From an uncultured Collinsella sp. (lineage in GTDB: Bacteria; Actinomycetota; Coriobacteriia; Coriobacteriales; Coriobacteriaceae), in the NCBI GenBank assembly GCA_902494605.1, contig CABUUG010000001.1, forward strand, positions 1 through 64,000: a stretch of DNA of 64,000 nt. Reading direction: 5' to 3'. The notes under the pieces were generated by a model, which saw only the letters and a list, made by a program, of their open reading frames with translations, searched no databases and was not told the DNA's origin. A program made the position numbers and the translations under genes. Positions 7,404 through 18,480 of the stretch are shown here, piece after piece; positions within the stretch are counted from its first letter, which is position 1, and each line of letters opens with the position of its first letter.

Positions 7404-9128
7404 GTGGACGAGGAAGCAAGCATCATCCTGGGGGATGCCATCGCCTTTTGTCAGCGCGACGGCCAAGATGCACGCCTCATCAACATGCTGGGGCAATCGC
7501 GCGCCATAAGCCTGACCGAAGATACGCTCACGATCGAGGCCCCCTCGCGCTTTGCCATCGCGCAGCTCAAAAAGCATCAGCCGACTATTGAGGCCTATCT
7601 GGAAGAAATCGCCTTTGCACCGATTGCGCTCGACATCGTGGCACCGCAAGGCGCCGCGACGGAATCCGCTGCCGCGACGGCGGCCGCCGCGGCTCCCGCT
7701 GCTTCCCCGGCGGTGTCGGCCTCCGCAGGCGACGTGCCGACAATCGAGCACCAGCACAGCGATGTTTCCCGTGAAACCATGGCACCGTTGCCGACCGCGG
7801 CGGCGACGCCAGCGAACGCACCCGTCACGCACATGCCAATCGCTCACGACGCAGCGGCGAGCGCGGATTCGGGCATTGCAATCAAGAACACACTCTCGGC
7901 CGATGATTTTCGTCGCATGATGAACCAGATGAAGGGCGGAGCGCCGGCTAAATCCACGCAAGCTGCGGCCCCCGCTTCACCCGTGCCAGCACCGACCGTG
8001 CCGGCCGAGCAGAATACGGATGGAGCCCCGCTCGCCGCGAACTCAAAATTTACCTTTGAGAACTTTGTCTACGGCCCCGAGAACAGCCATGCCTATCGCT
8101 CGGCACTCAAGTTTGCCGCCCTCGCGGACGAGCGCGGCACATGCACATCGCTGTTCATCTACGGCAAATCGGGCCTGGGCAAGACGCACCTACTGCTTGC
8201 CATCAAAAACGAGCTCGCCGAGAAGTCGCCCGAGATCAAGGTCAAGTATGCCAACTCCCAGGCATATCTGGACGACCTGATGACCGAGTTCGACCGCCAA
8301 AAGAAGAGCAACGCCCCCATCATGCAGGCGTACCACGGCGTGGACGTGCTCATCATCGATGACATCCAAAACATCATCGGCAAGCGCGCGAGCGTGGACT
8401 ACTTTTTCCAGCTCATGGACGAGTTCATCCGCAACAACAAGAAGGTCGTCATCGCGGCAGACCGTGCCCCCAAAGACCTGAGCATGGACGAGCGTCTGAC
8501 CAGCCGCTTCAACGCCGGCATGCTCTGCCTAGTCGCAGAGCCCAGCTACGAGATGAAATACAAGATCTTGCAGCGCTATTACGAGAACACCATCGTCGCC
8601 GCTCCCGAGGCAGGCGACGACTCGCTGCTGGCGGCCTATGGGGGCGACGGCGGACACCTGACCGACGAGCACTTTAAACACATGGCCGAGGTCTCGGGCA
8701 CCAACATCCGCGAACTCGAGAGCTTTTGCGAGCGCTGCGCCGGCGAGGCGGGCGACCGCGAGCGCGAGGGCGGGGAGCTCACCTTTGACGATATCGACGC
8801 CATCGCCAGCCAGTACTTCGACACATCGGCCAAAAAGATCAACGTGCAAACGGTTCAGTCCGTCATTGAAGAGCAGTACGGCGTGACGCACGAGGAGCTC
8901 ATCGGCCCGCGACGCAACGCCAATATCGCCAAGGCACGCCACATTGCCATCTATCTGGCCATCGAGATGTGCGAGATGACGACCACGGCGGTGGGCGCCG
9001 AATTTGGCAACCGCAACCACTCGACCGTCAGCACGAGTTACAAAAAGGTTCAGAAGATGATCCAGGAAGACCGCACCGTCACCGAAGATCTCAAATCGTT
9101 GCGCGATAAAATTACACTGCGCTCGTAG
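7404..9128 (+). CDS. dnaA: Chromosomal replication initiator DnaA
   Basis: A 574-residue DnaA. Domain I is at about 1-80. A long Ala/Pro-rich domain II spans about 81-215, much longer than in E. coli. The AAA+ domain has Walker A GKSGLGKT (about 254-261) and Walker B VDVLIIDD (about 313-320). The C-terminal helix-turn-helix includes AKARHIAIYLAIEM and the GNRNHSTV signature that reads DnaA boxes. Starts at GTG 7404 after GGGAG. It initiates replication at the flanking origin elements. A parS-like sequence lies within codons 120-125 (DVSRET). The assignment is certain. Confidence 0.98.
   Translation: MDEEASIILGDAIAFCQRDGQDARLINMLGQSRAISLTEDTLTIEAPSRFAIAQLKKHQPTIEAYLEEIAFAPIALDIVAPQGAATESAAATAAAAAPAASPAVSASAGDVPTIEHQHSDVSRETMAPLPTAAATPANAPVTHMPIAHDAAASADSGIAIKNTLSADDFRRMMNQMKGGAPAKSTQAAAPASPVPAPTVPAEQNTDGAPLAANSKFTFENFVYGPENSHAYRSALKFAALADERGTCTSLFIYGKSGLGKTHLLLAIKNELAEKSPEIKVKYANSQAYLDDLMTEFDRQKKSNAPIMQAYHGVDVLIIDDIQNIIGKRASVDYFFQLMDEFIRNNKKVVIAADRAPKDLSMDERLTSRFNAGMLCLVAEPSYEMKYKILQRYYENTIVAAPEAGDDSLLAAYGGDGGHLTDEHFKHMAEVSGTNIRELESFCERCAGEAGDREREGGELTFDDIDAIASQYFDTSAKKINVQTVQSVIEEQYGVTHEELIGPRRNANIAKARHIAIYLAIEMCEMTTTAVGAEFGNRNHSTVSTSYKKVQKMIQEDRTVTEDLKSLRDKITLRS
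7763..7778. promoter_or_regulatory. parS: parS-like site inside dnaA (14 of 16 matches)
   Basis: TGTTTCCCGTGAAACC differs from the perfect parS at two positions. It lies in the variable domain II of dnaA, where sequence is free to drift. ParB binding is unproven. Confidence 0.45.
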
Positions 9129-9144
9129 GGAAATAGAGACACCT

Positions 9145-9350
9145 GTTGAAAACTTGTCAAAACCACGGGCATAAGGTGTCTAAAACCCAACCCGCGGTGA
9201 TGAAAAGTTTTGCGCAGGTTTTGAACGTGGAAAACCACCCCTGTTGCACACAGGTTGCTGTCGATTCTCTTTCTGGGTCTGACCTGCGTCTTTGGGAGTA
9301 ATCAACAGTTTCGTCAGTGCTATTACTATTATTAAGATATTTATATCTAT
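9145..9350. promoter_or_regulatory. oriC: Probable oriC core between dnaA and dnaN: DnaA boxes, DnaA-trios, AT-rich unwinding region
   Basis: In the 238-bp dnaA-dnaN gap a TTTTCAACA box lies inverted at 9145-9153. Weaker boxes follow at 9243-9251 (inverted) and 9299-9307 (TAATCAACA). Twelve bases after the last box are five consecutive triplets CTA TTA CTA TTA TTA (9320-9334). Their complement reads 3'-GAT AAT GAT AAT AAT, matching the DnaA-trio consensus. A stretch of only A/T apart from a few bases runs to 9350. Box, spacer, trios and AT-rich DNA are in the order described for the B. subtilis unwinding module. Confidence 0.7.
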
Positions 9351-9366
9351 AGAAAGGTATTAAAAG

Positions 9367-10470
9367 ATGAAGTTCACCGTCAGCCAGAGCTCGCTTACAC
9401 AAGCCATCGGCGTCGTTATGAAGGGTGTCGCTTCGGCATCCACCCTTCCCATCCTGTCGGGCGTGCTCGTCAAGGCGCAAGACGGCATCTTGGAATTCCA
9501 GACCTCTAACTACACCATCTCGATCCGTCATCGCATCGCGGCGCATGTCGAAGAAGAGGGCGAGATGGTTATCCCCTGTAAGATGCTCTCCAATATCACC
9601 AAGACTCTCCCCGATGCCCCGGTCACCTTTGAGCTGTCCGAGCGCCAGGTGCTGATTGGTTGCGAGAAGAGCTCTTTCCGCCTGAACACGCTCGATGCCA
9701 ATGACTTCCCCGAGTTTCCGGCCTATGCCATCGAGAGTGCCGTGGAGCTGCCGACCGATATCTTGTCCGAGATGGTCGGCCGCGTGTGGCGCGTTACCTC
9801 GACCGACAAGGCCCGCCCCATCCTGGGCGGCGTGCACATGAAGGTCGAGAACAACACCGTGCGCCTGGTGGCGACCGATTCTTTCCGCTTGGCCGTGTGC
9901 GATACGCAGGTCGAGACCTCGACCCTCGAGGGTTCCTTTGAGCTCAACGTTCCGGCCGACGCCTTTAACGACGCGCTGAACATCATGGCCAGCCAGGCGA
10001 CCATCATGATCGGAGCTACCGACACCCAGGTCGTCTTTGAGGCCGGCAACACCACCTACGTGTCGCGCCGCATCGAGGGCGTGTACCCCAACTACAAGCA
10101 GCTCATCCCCGATTCGTGCGTGACGAGCGTCAAGATCGACGTCGCCGCCTTTAACGCCGCCCTCAAGCGCGTGGCCGTTATCGCGAGCGCCAACCCCGCC
10201 GTCAAGTTCGAGATCGATGTCGAGAACGGGCAGATGGGACTGTCCTCCATTTCCAATGACCAGGACCTTGCGCAGGAGACAATCGATGTCGAGGCCGAGG
10301 GCGAGTCGGGCACCATCGCCTTCAACTACCACTACATCTTCGGGTGCCTCAATGCCCTGTCCAAGGAGAAGGAGATCACGCTGGAGCTCAAGAGCTACTC
10401 GCAGGCGGGCATCTTCAAGTCCTACGACAAGATCAACTACCTGTACCTGGTCATGCCGGTCCGCATCTAG
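9367..10470 (+). CDS. dnaN: DNA polymerase III beta sliding clamp
   Basis: A 367-residue protein with the three-domain clamp layout. It begins MKFTVSQSSLTQAIGVVMKGVAS, contains LPILSGVLVKA, and ends with the conserved YLYLVMPVRI, which lines the protein-binding pocket. It encircles DNA and holds the polymerase, MutS, ligase and others. AGAAAGG precedes the ATG. The recF start follows the stop by 10 bp. Confidence 0.97.
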   Translation: MKFTVSQSSLTQAIGVVMKGVASASTLPILSGVLVKAQDGILEFQTSNYTISIRHRIAAHVEEEGEMVIPCKMLSNITKTLPDAPVTFELSERQVLIGCEKSSFRLNTLDANDFPEFPAYAIESAVELPTDILSEMVGRVWRVTSTDKARPILGGVHMKVENNTVRLVATDSFRLAVCDTQVETSTLEGSFELNVPADAFNDALNIMASQATIMIGATDTQVVFEAGNTTYVSRRIEGVYPNYKQLIPDSCVTSVKIDVAAFNAALKRVAVIASANPAVKFEIDVENGQMGLSSISNDQDLAQETIDVEAEGESGTIAFNYHYIFGCLNALSKEKEITLELKSYSQAGIFKSYDKINYLYLVMPVRI

Positions 10471-10480
10471 CAACCGCCCT

Positions 10481-11587
10481 ATGACCATGTTCGCCCGCGG
10501 TCTTTCCGTCGCGCACTACCGCAGCTTCGATAGCTATCGCCTTGCCCTAGACGAGGGCGTGACGATACTTGCGGGACCCAACGCGGCGGGAAAGACCAAT
10601 CTCATAGAGGCGCTGCAGCTGCTGACGAGCGGCGCCTCGTTTAGGCATCCGACCGCAGCCGAGCTCGTCCATGACGGCGTGGGCTCGTGCAAGGTCGAGC
10701 TGAGGCTCGAGGGCGACGGCCGCGTGCTTGATATGGGGTTGAGCGCGGAGGACGGTAAGCGCTCGTTTAGCCGCAACGGCAAGAGATGTTCTGCCGCCGG
10801 TGTGCGCGGGGTTCTGCCGAGCGTGCTGTTTTGCCCCGACCATCTGGACATGGTTAAGCGAGGCGCCCGTGTGCGCCGCGCCGCCCTCGATGACTTTGGC
10901 ATGCAACTGAGCGCACGCTATGCCGATCTTGCGAGCACCTATGGGCGCTGCGTGACCCAGCGTAACGCCTTGCTCAAGGAGACCTGGTGCTGCCGCGAGA
11001 TGCTCGGCGCGTGGAACGATTCGATTGCCCGCGCGGGCTCGGCCCTGCTCGTGCACCGGTTGGCCCTACTCGACCGGCTGGCGGGCCATGTGCACACTGC
11101 CTACGGTCAAGTGGCGTCCGGCGAGGCTGCCAGCGTGACCTATACGTCCACGCTGGGGGATTTGCCCCAGGTCGAGGATCGCGAAGAGCTGAAGGGCTGG
11201 GCGTACGAGCGCATGCTGGCTGCCCTTGATGAGCGCGCCGACGAGGAAATTCGCCGCGGCGTGACGTTGGTGGGACCGCATCGCGATGAGATTGAGTTTA
11301 CCGTGGCGGGTCGCTCCGCCCGTTCATTTGCCAGCCAAGGTCAACAGCGAACGTTGGTTCTGGCCTGGAAGGTGGCGGAGGTGGCCGTGGCTCGCGATGT
11401 CCTGGGCACCGCCCCACTGCTGCTTTTAGACGACGTGATGAGCGAGCTCGACGGCGAGCGTCGCGGCGCTTTTCTGCGGCTGATCGGCGATGATATCCAG
11501 ACGGTCATAACCACGACCAACCTGGGGTACTTTACCGATGACCTGCTTGATCGAGCCAAGGTGGTGAGCATGGGTGAGACGTGCTAA
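10481..11587 (+). CDS. recF: DNA replication and repair protein RecF
   Basis: A 368-residue SMC-like ATPase. Walker A GPNAAGKTN is at about 32-40, the signature SQGQQRTLVLAWKVAE is near residue 290, and Walker B LLLLDDVMSELD is near 318. It loads RecA at gaps with RecOR. The start is the ATG at 10481; an ATG two codons later is equally possible, and no clear ribosome-binding site is visible, consistent with coupling to dnaN. The 3' end overlaps the DUF721 gene by 14 bp. Confidence 0.95.
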   Translation: MTMFARGLSVAHYRSFDSYRLALDEGVTILAGPNAAGKTNLIEALQLLTSGASFRHPTAAELVHDGVGSCKVELRLEGDGRVLDMGLSAEDGKRSFSRNGKRCSAAGVRGVLPSVLFCPDHLDMVKRGARVRRAALDDFGMQLSARYADLASTYGRCVTQRNALLKETWCCREMLGAWNDSIARAGSALLVHRLALLDRLAGHVHTAYGQVASGEAASVTYTSTLGDLPQVEDREELKGWAYERMLAALDERADEEIRRGVTLVGPHRDEIEFTVAGRSARSFASQGQQRTLVLAWKVAEVAVARDVLGTAPLLLLDDVMSELDGERRGAFLRLIGDDIQTVITTTNLGYFTDDLLDRAKVVSMGETC

Positions 11588-12137
11588 TTACGAGCGCGAG
11601 AGCGAGACAGTCGCCTTCAGTGGGTTTTTGAACGCAGAGCGCCAGCGCATCCTGGCGGCTGCAACACCTGAGCGCCGTGCGCAGATGGAGGCTGCCGAGG
11701 AGTCGCGCGCGATCTATCGCGCGTGGAACGCGGTGTGCTCGGGCACGCGCGAGGGGCGGCATGTGACGGGTCTGCGCTACCTGCCCGAGTCCAATGAGCT
11801 GCTGGTATATCTCGACTCGCCCTCGTGGACGCAGGAAATGACGCTGTTGCGCGAGATCATCCGCGCGCGTATGGAGCGCGCCGGTGCGCATGTGGACGGC
11901 CTGGTGTTCAAAACCACCGCGCCCGGTCACACGCCACCCGCCGCCAAGGAGCGCCTGCGCCCGGCGACGACCGAGCGCCCGCCGGCCCCGCACGCCGACC
12001 TCAGTGAGGCCGAGCGCACCGAGATCGAGCGCCAAGTGGCACCCATCGAGGACCAAAAACTGCGCGAGGCCCTCGAGAACGCCATGAGAGCCAGTGCCGA
12101 GTGGGCCAAGGGCGTGCAAAGCAAAAAAGAGCCTTAA
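11574..12137 (+). CDS. DUF721 protein (DciA-related)
   Basis: A 187-residue protein. The centre (RAWNAVCSGTREGRHVTGLRYLPESNELLVYLDSPSWTQEM, read across about residues 43-83) has the DUF721 fold pattern: a tryptophan motif, then short beta strands ending in SPSWTQEL-type sequence. Some DUF721 proteins (DciA) load the replicative helicase DnaB in bacteria without DnaC or DnaI. No dnaC/dnaI-like loader is seen in this window beside dnaB. The C-terminal half is charged and probably disordered. The GTG start lies inside recF. The position between recF and gyrB is the usual actinobacterial one. Confidence 0.85.
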   Translation: MRRANYERESETVAFSGFLNAERQRILAAATPERRAQMEAAEESRAIYRAWNAVCSGTREGRHVTGLRYLPESNELLVYLDSPSWTQEMTLLREIIRARMERAGAHVDGLVFKTTAPGHTPPAAKERLRPATTERPPAPHADLSEAERTEIERQVAPIEDQKLREALENAMRASAEWAKGVQSKKEP

Positions 12138-12165
12138 ATCGCATCTGGTGGCCTTGTAGAGCCAA

Positions 12166-12194
12166 ATACCCTCGTTCCCGAGGGTATTTTTTTA
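12166..12194 (+). terminator. Intrinsic terminator after the dnaN-recF-DUF721 genes
   Basis: A perfect 9-bp stem ATACCCTCG / CGAGGGTAT with a 4-nt loop is followed by seven Ts. Confidence 0.9.
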
Positions 12195-12200
12195 CGATAA

Positions 12201-14273
<2,073 letters not shown>

Positions 14274-14284
14274 GAGGAGGTAAC

Positions 14285-17026
14285 GTGGCAGACGATATCA
14301 ACAATAGCGAGGGTATGGACGAGGCCGGCGATGCCGGTATGCCCGATGATCTGAAGCGCCTGCTTGCCCGTGCTGAGCAGGGCGAGGACGGCGACCCGGA
14401 CGCCTATAACCCCGATGCCGATGATGATGAGGAAGAAGACGACGACGGTGAGCTCGAGGAGAGCTTTGGCGAAGTCGACCGTGGCGCCTCGGCCGGCGAG
14501 GATATCAACGGCGGCCAGCTCCAGATTTCGGAGTTCGGTCGCGAGATGAAGCAGTCGTTTATCGAGTATTCGATGTCGGTTATCACGGCGCGCGCCCTGC
14601 CGGACGTGCGCGACGGCTTAAAGCCGGTGCACCGCCGCATCCTGTATGCGATGAACGAGAGCGGCATCTACCCCAACCGCCCACATAAGAAGTCGGCCTG
14701 GACGGTCGGCGAAGTTATCGGTAAGTACCACCCGCATGGCGACTCCGCGGTCTACGAGGCCATGGTCCGCCTGGCGCAGTGGTTCTCCATGCGCACGCCG
14801 CTCATCGACGGTCATGGCAACTTCGGTAACATCGACGGCGACGGCGCGGCAGCCATGCGTTACACCGAGAGCCGCCTGGCAAAGCCCGCCATGGAACTGC
14901 TGCGTGACTTGCAGAAGGATACCGTCGACTGGCAGCCCAACTACGACGAATCGCTTGCCGAGCCCGTGGCGCTGCCTGCGCGCTTCCCCAACCTGCTGGT
15001 CAACGGCAGCCAGGGCATCGCCGTCGGCATGGCCACCAACATCGCCCCGCATAACCTCACCGAGGCGATCGAGGCCACCTGCTACCTGATCGACAACCCC
15101 GACGCCACCGTCGACGAGCTCATGCAGATCATGCCCGGTCCGGACTTCCCCACCGGCGCCATCATCATGGGCAGCGCCGGCATCAAACAGAGCTACGAGA
15201 CCGGACGCGGCTCCATTACCGTGCGTGCCAAGGCACATGTGGAGTCCACCAAGACCGGCCGCAGCCGCTTGGTCTTTACCGAGATTCCCTACATGGTCAA
15301 CAAGGGCACCCTGCAGGAGAAGATCGCCCAGCTCGTCAACGACAAGCGCATCGAGGGCATATCGGATATGCGCGATGAGTCCAACCAGAAGGGCATCCGT
15401 CTGGTTATCGAGCTCAAGAAGGGCGTCATTCCGCAGGTCGTGCTCAACAACCTGTATAAGTACACCTCGCTGCAGACGACCTTTGGCGCCAACAACCTGG
15501 CACTCGTCAACGGCGTTCCCAAATGTCTGAGCCTGCGCGAGATGCTGCAGCACTACATCGACCACCAGGTCGACGTCGTCACTCGCCGCACCCGCTTCGA
15601 CCTTAAGAAGGCCCAGGCCCGCGCGCATATCCTTGAGGGCTACTTGATGGCCCTTGACCATATCGATGAGGTCATTAGCATTATCCGCTCCTCGCAGACC
15701 GACTCCGAGGCCAGCAGCCGCTTGATCGAGCGCTTTGGCTTTACGCCTGAGCAGACCACGGCCATCCTCGAGATGAAGCTGCGCCGCCTGACCGGCCTGG
15801 AGCGCGACAAGATCCAAGAAGAGTTGGACGGCCTGCGCCGCGCCATCGCCTACTACGAGGACCTACTGGCGCATGAGGAGAAGATCCTGGGCGTCATCAA
15901 GGAAGAGATGCGCGAGATCTCCAAGAAGTTCGGTGACAAGCGCCGCACCGAGATCAGCCAGGTTGAGAAGGACCTGGATGTCGAGGACCTCATCGCCGAC
16001 GAGGATATGGTCGTGACCATCACCCACACCGGCTACGTTAAGCGTATCCCGGTGGCTGCCTACCGTGCCCAGAAGCGCGGTGGCAAGGGCGTGTCGGGCG
16101 TCAACCTCAAAGAGGACGATGTTATCGACGAGATGTTCATCGCGTCCACGCACGAGTACGTGCTGTTCTTCTCGAGTAAGGGCAAGGTCTATCGCCTGAA
16201 GGTGCACGAGCTGCCGGTGGGTACGCGCCAGGCGCGCGGTACCGCGATCGTCAACCTGCTTCCCTTCGAGGAGGGCGAGAAGATCGCGAGCGTCATCAGC
16301 TGCCGCGAGTTCCCGGCCGACGAGTACCTGATGTTTGCCACCAAGAGCGGCATGGTCAAGAAGACCGTGATGAGCGCATATGATCGCAGCCGTCGCGACG
16401 GCCTGATCGCTATCAACCTGCGTGACGACGACGCGCTGCTGAACGTGCGCCGCGTGCGCGAGGGCGACAAGATTATCCTAGCCACCACCGCGGGCAAGGC
16501 GATCATGTTCTCCGAGGAGCAGGTGCGCGCCACCGGCCGCGATACCAGCGGCGTTCGCGGTATCGGTCTGAAGGACGGCGTGAGCGTTCTGGGCATGGAA
16601 GTCACTAACGGCAACGGCGATCTGTTCGTCATTACCGAGCGCGGCTACGGCAAGCGCACGCCGGTCGCGGACTATCCGGAGCAGAATCGCGGCGGCCAGG
16701 GCGTCTACACCATCCAAATGACCGAGCGTAAGGGTAACCTCGCGGCCATGAAGACGGTGGGCCCGCAGCACGAGCTATTCATCGTGACGGAGGGCGCGAC
16801 GGTCATTCGCGTCAAGACCGACGAGATCAGCCAGACCGGCCGCGCCACCCAGGGCGTCAAGATGATGACCGTCGACGACAACGACCGCATCTGCGCTGTC
16901 GCCCGTATGACGGCAGCCAAGGAAAAACCCGAAGGCGAGGGCGCCGAGGCCGCAGCCGACACCGAAGAGGCTCCAGTCGACCTAGGCGACGGCAACGACA
17001 TGCCAGAAGATCTCCTCGACGAGTAA
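14285..17026 (+). CDS. gyrA: DNA gyrase subunit A with acidic N-terminal extension
   Basis: A 913-residue GyrA. The canonical N-terminus ([15 protein letters not shown]) begins only near residue 86. The first roughly 80 residues are very acidic, with a DDDEEEDDD run at about 46-54. The catalytic tyrosine is Tyr193 in [11 protein letters not shown]. The quinolone-determining segment [12 protein letters not shown] keeps Ser154 and has Glu158, the usual sensitive-type residues of many Gram-positive gyrases. The C-terminal wrapping domain has the GyrA box as QKRGGKG, which supports gyrase. The tail is again acidic. The GTG start lies seven bases after AGGAGG. Confidence 0.97.
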   Translation: MADDINNSEGMDEAGDAGMPDDLKRLLARAEQGEDGDPDAYNPDADDDEEEDDDGELEESFGEVDRGASAGEDINGGQLQISEFGREMKQSFIEYSMSVITARALPDVRDGLKPVHRRILYAMNESGIYPNRPHKKSAWTVGEVIGKYHPHGDSAVYEAMVRLAQWFSMRTPLIDGHGNFGNIDGDGAAAMRYTESRLAKPAMELLRDLQKDTVDWQPNYDESLAEPVALPARFPNLLVNGSQGIAVGMATNIAPHNLTEAIEATCYLIDNPDATVDELMQIMPGPDFPTGAIIMGSAGIKQSYETGRGSITVRAKAHVESTKTGRSRLVFTEIPYMVNKGTLQEKIAQLVNDKRIEGISDMRDESNQKGIRLVIELKKGVIPQVVLNNLYKYTSLQTTFGANNLALVNGVPKCLSLREMLQHYIDHQVDVVTRRTRFDLKKAQARAHILEGYLMALDHIDEVISIIRSSQTDSEASSRLIERFGFTPEQTTAILEMKLRRLTGLERDKIQEELDGLRRAIAYYEDLLAHEEKILGVIKEEMREISKKFGDKRRTEISQVEKDLDVEDLIADEDMVVTITHTGYVKRIPVAAYRAQKRGGKGVSGVNLKEDDVIDEMFIASTHEYVLFFSSKGKVYRLKVHELPVGTRQARGTAIVNLLPFEEGEKIASVISCREFPADEYLMFATKSGMVKKTVMSAYDRSRRDGLIAINLRDDDALLNVRRVREGDKIILATTAGKAIMFSEEQVRATGRDTSGVRGIGLKDGVSVLGMEVTNGNGDLFVITERGYGKRTPVADYPEQNRGGQGVYTIQMTERKGNLAAMKTVGPQHELFIVTEGATVIRVKTDEISQTGRATQGVKMMTVDDNDRICAVARMTAAKEKPEGEGAEAAADTEEAPVDLGDGNDMPEDLLDE

Positions 17027-17066
17027 GAGGCCCTAGCTGGTAGAAAATATCAGACACCATATATCG

Positions 17067-17099
17067 GCGGTCGGCGCACTGCGCGCCGACCGCTTTTTT
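17067..17099 (+). terminator. Intrinsic terminator of gyrA
   Basis: A perfect 11-bp stem GCGGTCGGCGC / GCGCCGACCGC with a 5-nt loop is followed by six Ts. Confidence 0.92.
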
Positions 17100-17276
17100 G
17101 AAAACCTTGGGACCCCATGGTCGCTGGGCTGGCGAGATGGTTTTGGTTTGTCGCGAGTTCCGCACGCAAAGAAGGCCACTTAATGTGGCCTTCGTCTTGC
17201 GCAGGACTGTCCGAGCAGCAAACCAAAACCATCTCGCCAGCCCAGCGACCACCCCTCCCAAAGATTTTCAAAAAAG
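17093..17276. repeat. 184-bp long inverted-repeat element
   Basis: Arms 17118-17150 and 17219-17251 are a perfect 33-bp inverted repeat. Looser pairing continues outwards to 17093 and 17276, starting TTTTTTGAAAA on each side. The 68-bp centre contains its own 9-bp hairpin GAAGGCCAC / GTGGCCTTC. No open reading frame of note is present. It lies between the gyrA terminator and tRNA-Ile. It may be a non-autonomous mobile palindrome or a folded RNA. Confidence 0.8.
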
Positions 17277-17279
17277 TTG

Positions 17280-17309
17280 TTGACGCGCGCGTAACGACTC
17301 GTCTAATAT
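17280..17309 (+). promoter_or_regulatory. Promoter of tRNA-Ile
   Basis: TTGACG (17280-17285) and TAATAT (17304-17309) have an 18-bp spacer. The -10 box ends 14 bp before the tRNA. Confidence 0.75.
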
Positions 17310-17323
17310 ATCCCTTGCGCGAT

Positions 17324-17400
17324 GGACCTGTAGCTCAGTTGGTTAGAGCGTCCGGCTGATAACCGGGAGGTCACAAGTTCGAATCTTGTCAGGTCCACCA
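17324..17400 (+). tRNA. tRNA-Ile(GAT)
   Basis: The 7-bp acceptor stem is GGACCTG / CAGGTCC. The anticodon GAT (17358-17360) lies in loop CTGATAA on a CCGG stem. The T loop is TTCGAAT, and CCA is encoded. The gene has its own promoter and terminator. Confidence 0.97.
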
Positions 17401-17414
17401 TCAAAACTGTGAAG

Positions 17415-17444
17415 AGCCCTGAGGCGTTGCCTCGGGGCTTTTTT
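17415..17444 (+). terminator. Intrinsic terminator of tRNA-Ile
   Basis: AGCCCTGAGGC pairs with GCCTCGGGGCT (one G-T pair), followed by six Ts. Confidence 0.9.
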
Positions 17445-17559
17445 CTTGTCTGCGATAAATCTCATTTTGGTTTTGTGTGCTGTGCGAAAGATTGGGTAGT
17501 ATAGCTATTCAATGCGGTGGAGCTGCCGCGTGTTAACCGCTACGTACCGGAGGTGTTCC

Positions 17560-18060
17560 ATGGTTCGTGTCGACATAGAGACCATCGTCATGGCCGCCGG
17601 TCCCGTGCCATCGCTTATCGTGCTTCGCGAGCGCTGCAGCAAATCGGACTCGCCCGCACCGTTGCGTTCTCTTTCCATTCAGACTGGTTCGTTTGAGGCC
17701 GCGGCCATCAGCCGTGGCATCGATAGCGGCCGCGCCGAGCGCCCGATTACCCATGACCTGTTGCTCGATACTGTTGGCGCCCTGGGCGCCAAGCTCGAGC
17801 GCATCGAGATCGTTCGCGCCGAGCCGCCGGTGTTCTACGCGACGATCGTCGTACTGGCCGATGGTGACGAGCGCAAGATCGATGCCCGTCCCAGTGATGC
17901 CATTGCCCTCGCCGTGCGCAGCAATGCCCCCATGTTTGTGGAGGACGACATCATGAATCGCCTGGGCACCGTTTCTGCCCATGCCGAGGAAGTCGACGAC
18001 GAGCAAGAGTTCGAGAAGTTCGACGAGTTCGTCCATACGCTTTCCCCCGATGATTTCTAA
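17560..18060 (+). CDS. Bifunctional nuclease family protein (DUF151)
   Basis: A 166-residue protein. The DUF151 pattern is visible in the RPITHDLLLDTV segment, in IEIVRAEPPVFYATIVV and in the conserved KIDARPSDAIALAVR. A short acidic C-terminus follows. DUF151 proteins are annotated as bifunctional DNase/RNase from plant homologues. The bacterial role is poorly known. The ATG at 17560 follows CCGGAGG. The next gene begins directly after its stop codon (TAAATG), so the two are co-translated. Confidence 0.88.
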   Translation: MVRVDIETIVMAAGPVPSLIVLRERCSKSDSPAPLRSLSIQTGSFEAAAISRGIDSGRAERPITHDLLLDTVGALGAKLERIEIVRAEPPVFYATIVVLADGDERKIDARPSDAIALAVRSNAPMFVEDDIMNRLGTVSAHAEEVDDEQEFEKFDEFVHTLSPDDF

Positions 18061-18450
18061 ATGCGGGGCGGCCAGGTTGCGGAGCGTTCGCTGATGGCCG
18101 GCGGCATGTCTGCCGAGGCGGCGGCTATCGCGCGTGAAGCCCAGATGCGCTCGGAGGCATCCGAGGCGGCTCGAATTGCCTATGTGACGCAGGCCCGCAC
18201 GCTTCGCGAACGCCGTGGTTCGTTTATCAAGATGGTTGTCATCTCCGCCCTTGTCGCGGCAATCTGCTCGCGCCTTCGTGGTACAGTTGGTGCGCTTGGG
18301 TTTTCGATCTCTACGGGCCTCGTGATCTGGGGTGTGGTCGACGCGGTAATGCTGACCAGTCAGATCAAGGTGCTCGACAAGCGCGCGATGGATATGATGC
18401 GCGCCCGCGACGCTGCCGCCAAGATCGCTGCCGAGGCACAAGAACTGTAA
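18061..18450 (+). CDS. Small membrane protein of unknown function
   Basis: A 129-residue protein. The N-terminal 50 residues are Ala/Glu/Arg-rich and probably helical. Two membrane helices lie at about 57-72 and 76-97 (VVISALVAAICS; FSISTGLVIWGVVDAVML), and a charged, Ala-rich helical tail follows. It starts with no gap after the DUF151 gene. No family is recognised. The two-helix hairpin with coiled-coil-like ends could be a scaffold, but that is speculation. Confidence 0.7.
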   Translation: MRGGQVAERSLMAGGMSAEAAAIAREAQMRSEASEAARIAYVTQARTLRERRGSFIKMVVISALVAAICSRLRGTVGALGFSISTGLVIWGVVDAVMLTSQIKVLDKRAMDMMRARDAAAKIAAEAQEL

Positions 18451-18480
18451 CGACGCCGGACTCGATGGGAAGGTCTAAAG

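Noticed and set aside
10217..10480. N-terminal extension of RecF into dnaN
   Set aside because: It would overlap dnaN by over 250 bp in another frame. The RecF family start fits ATG 10481.
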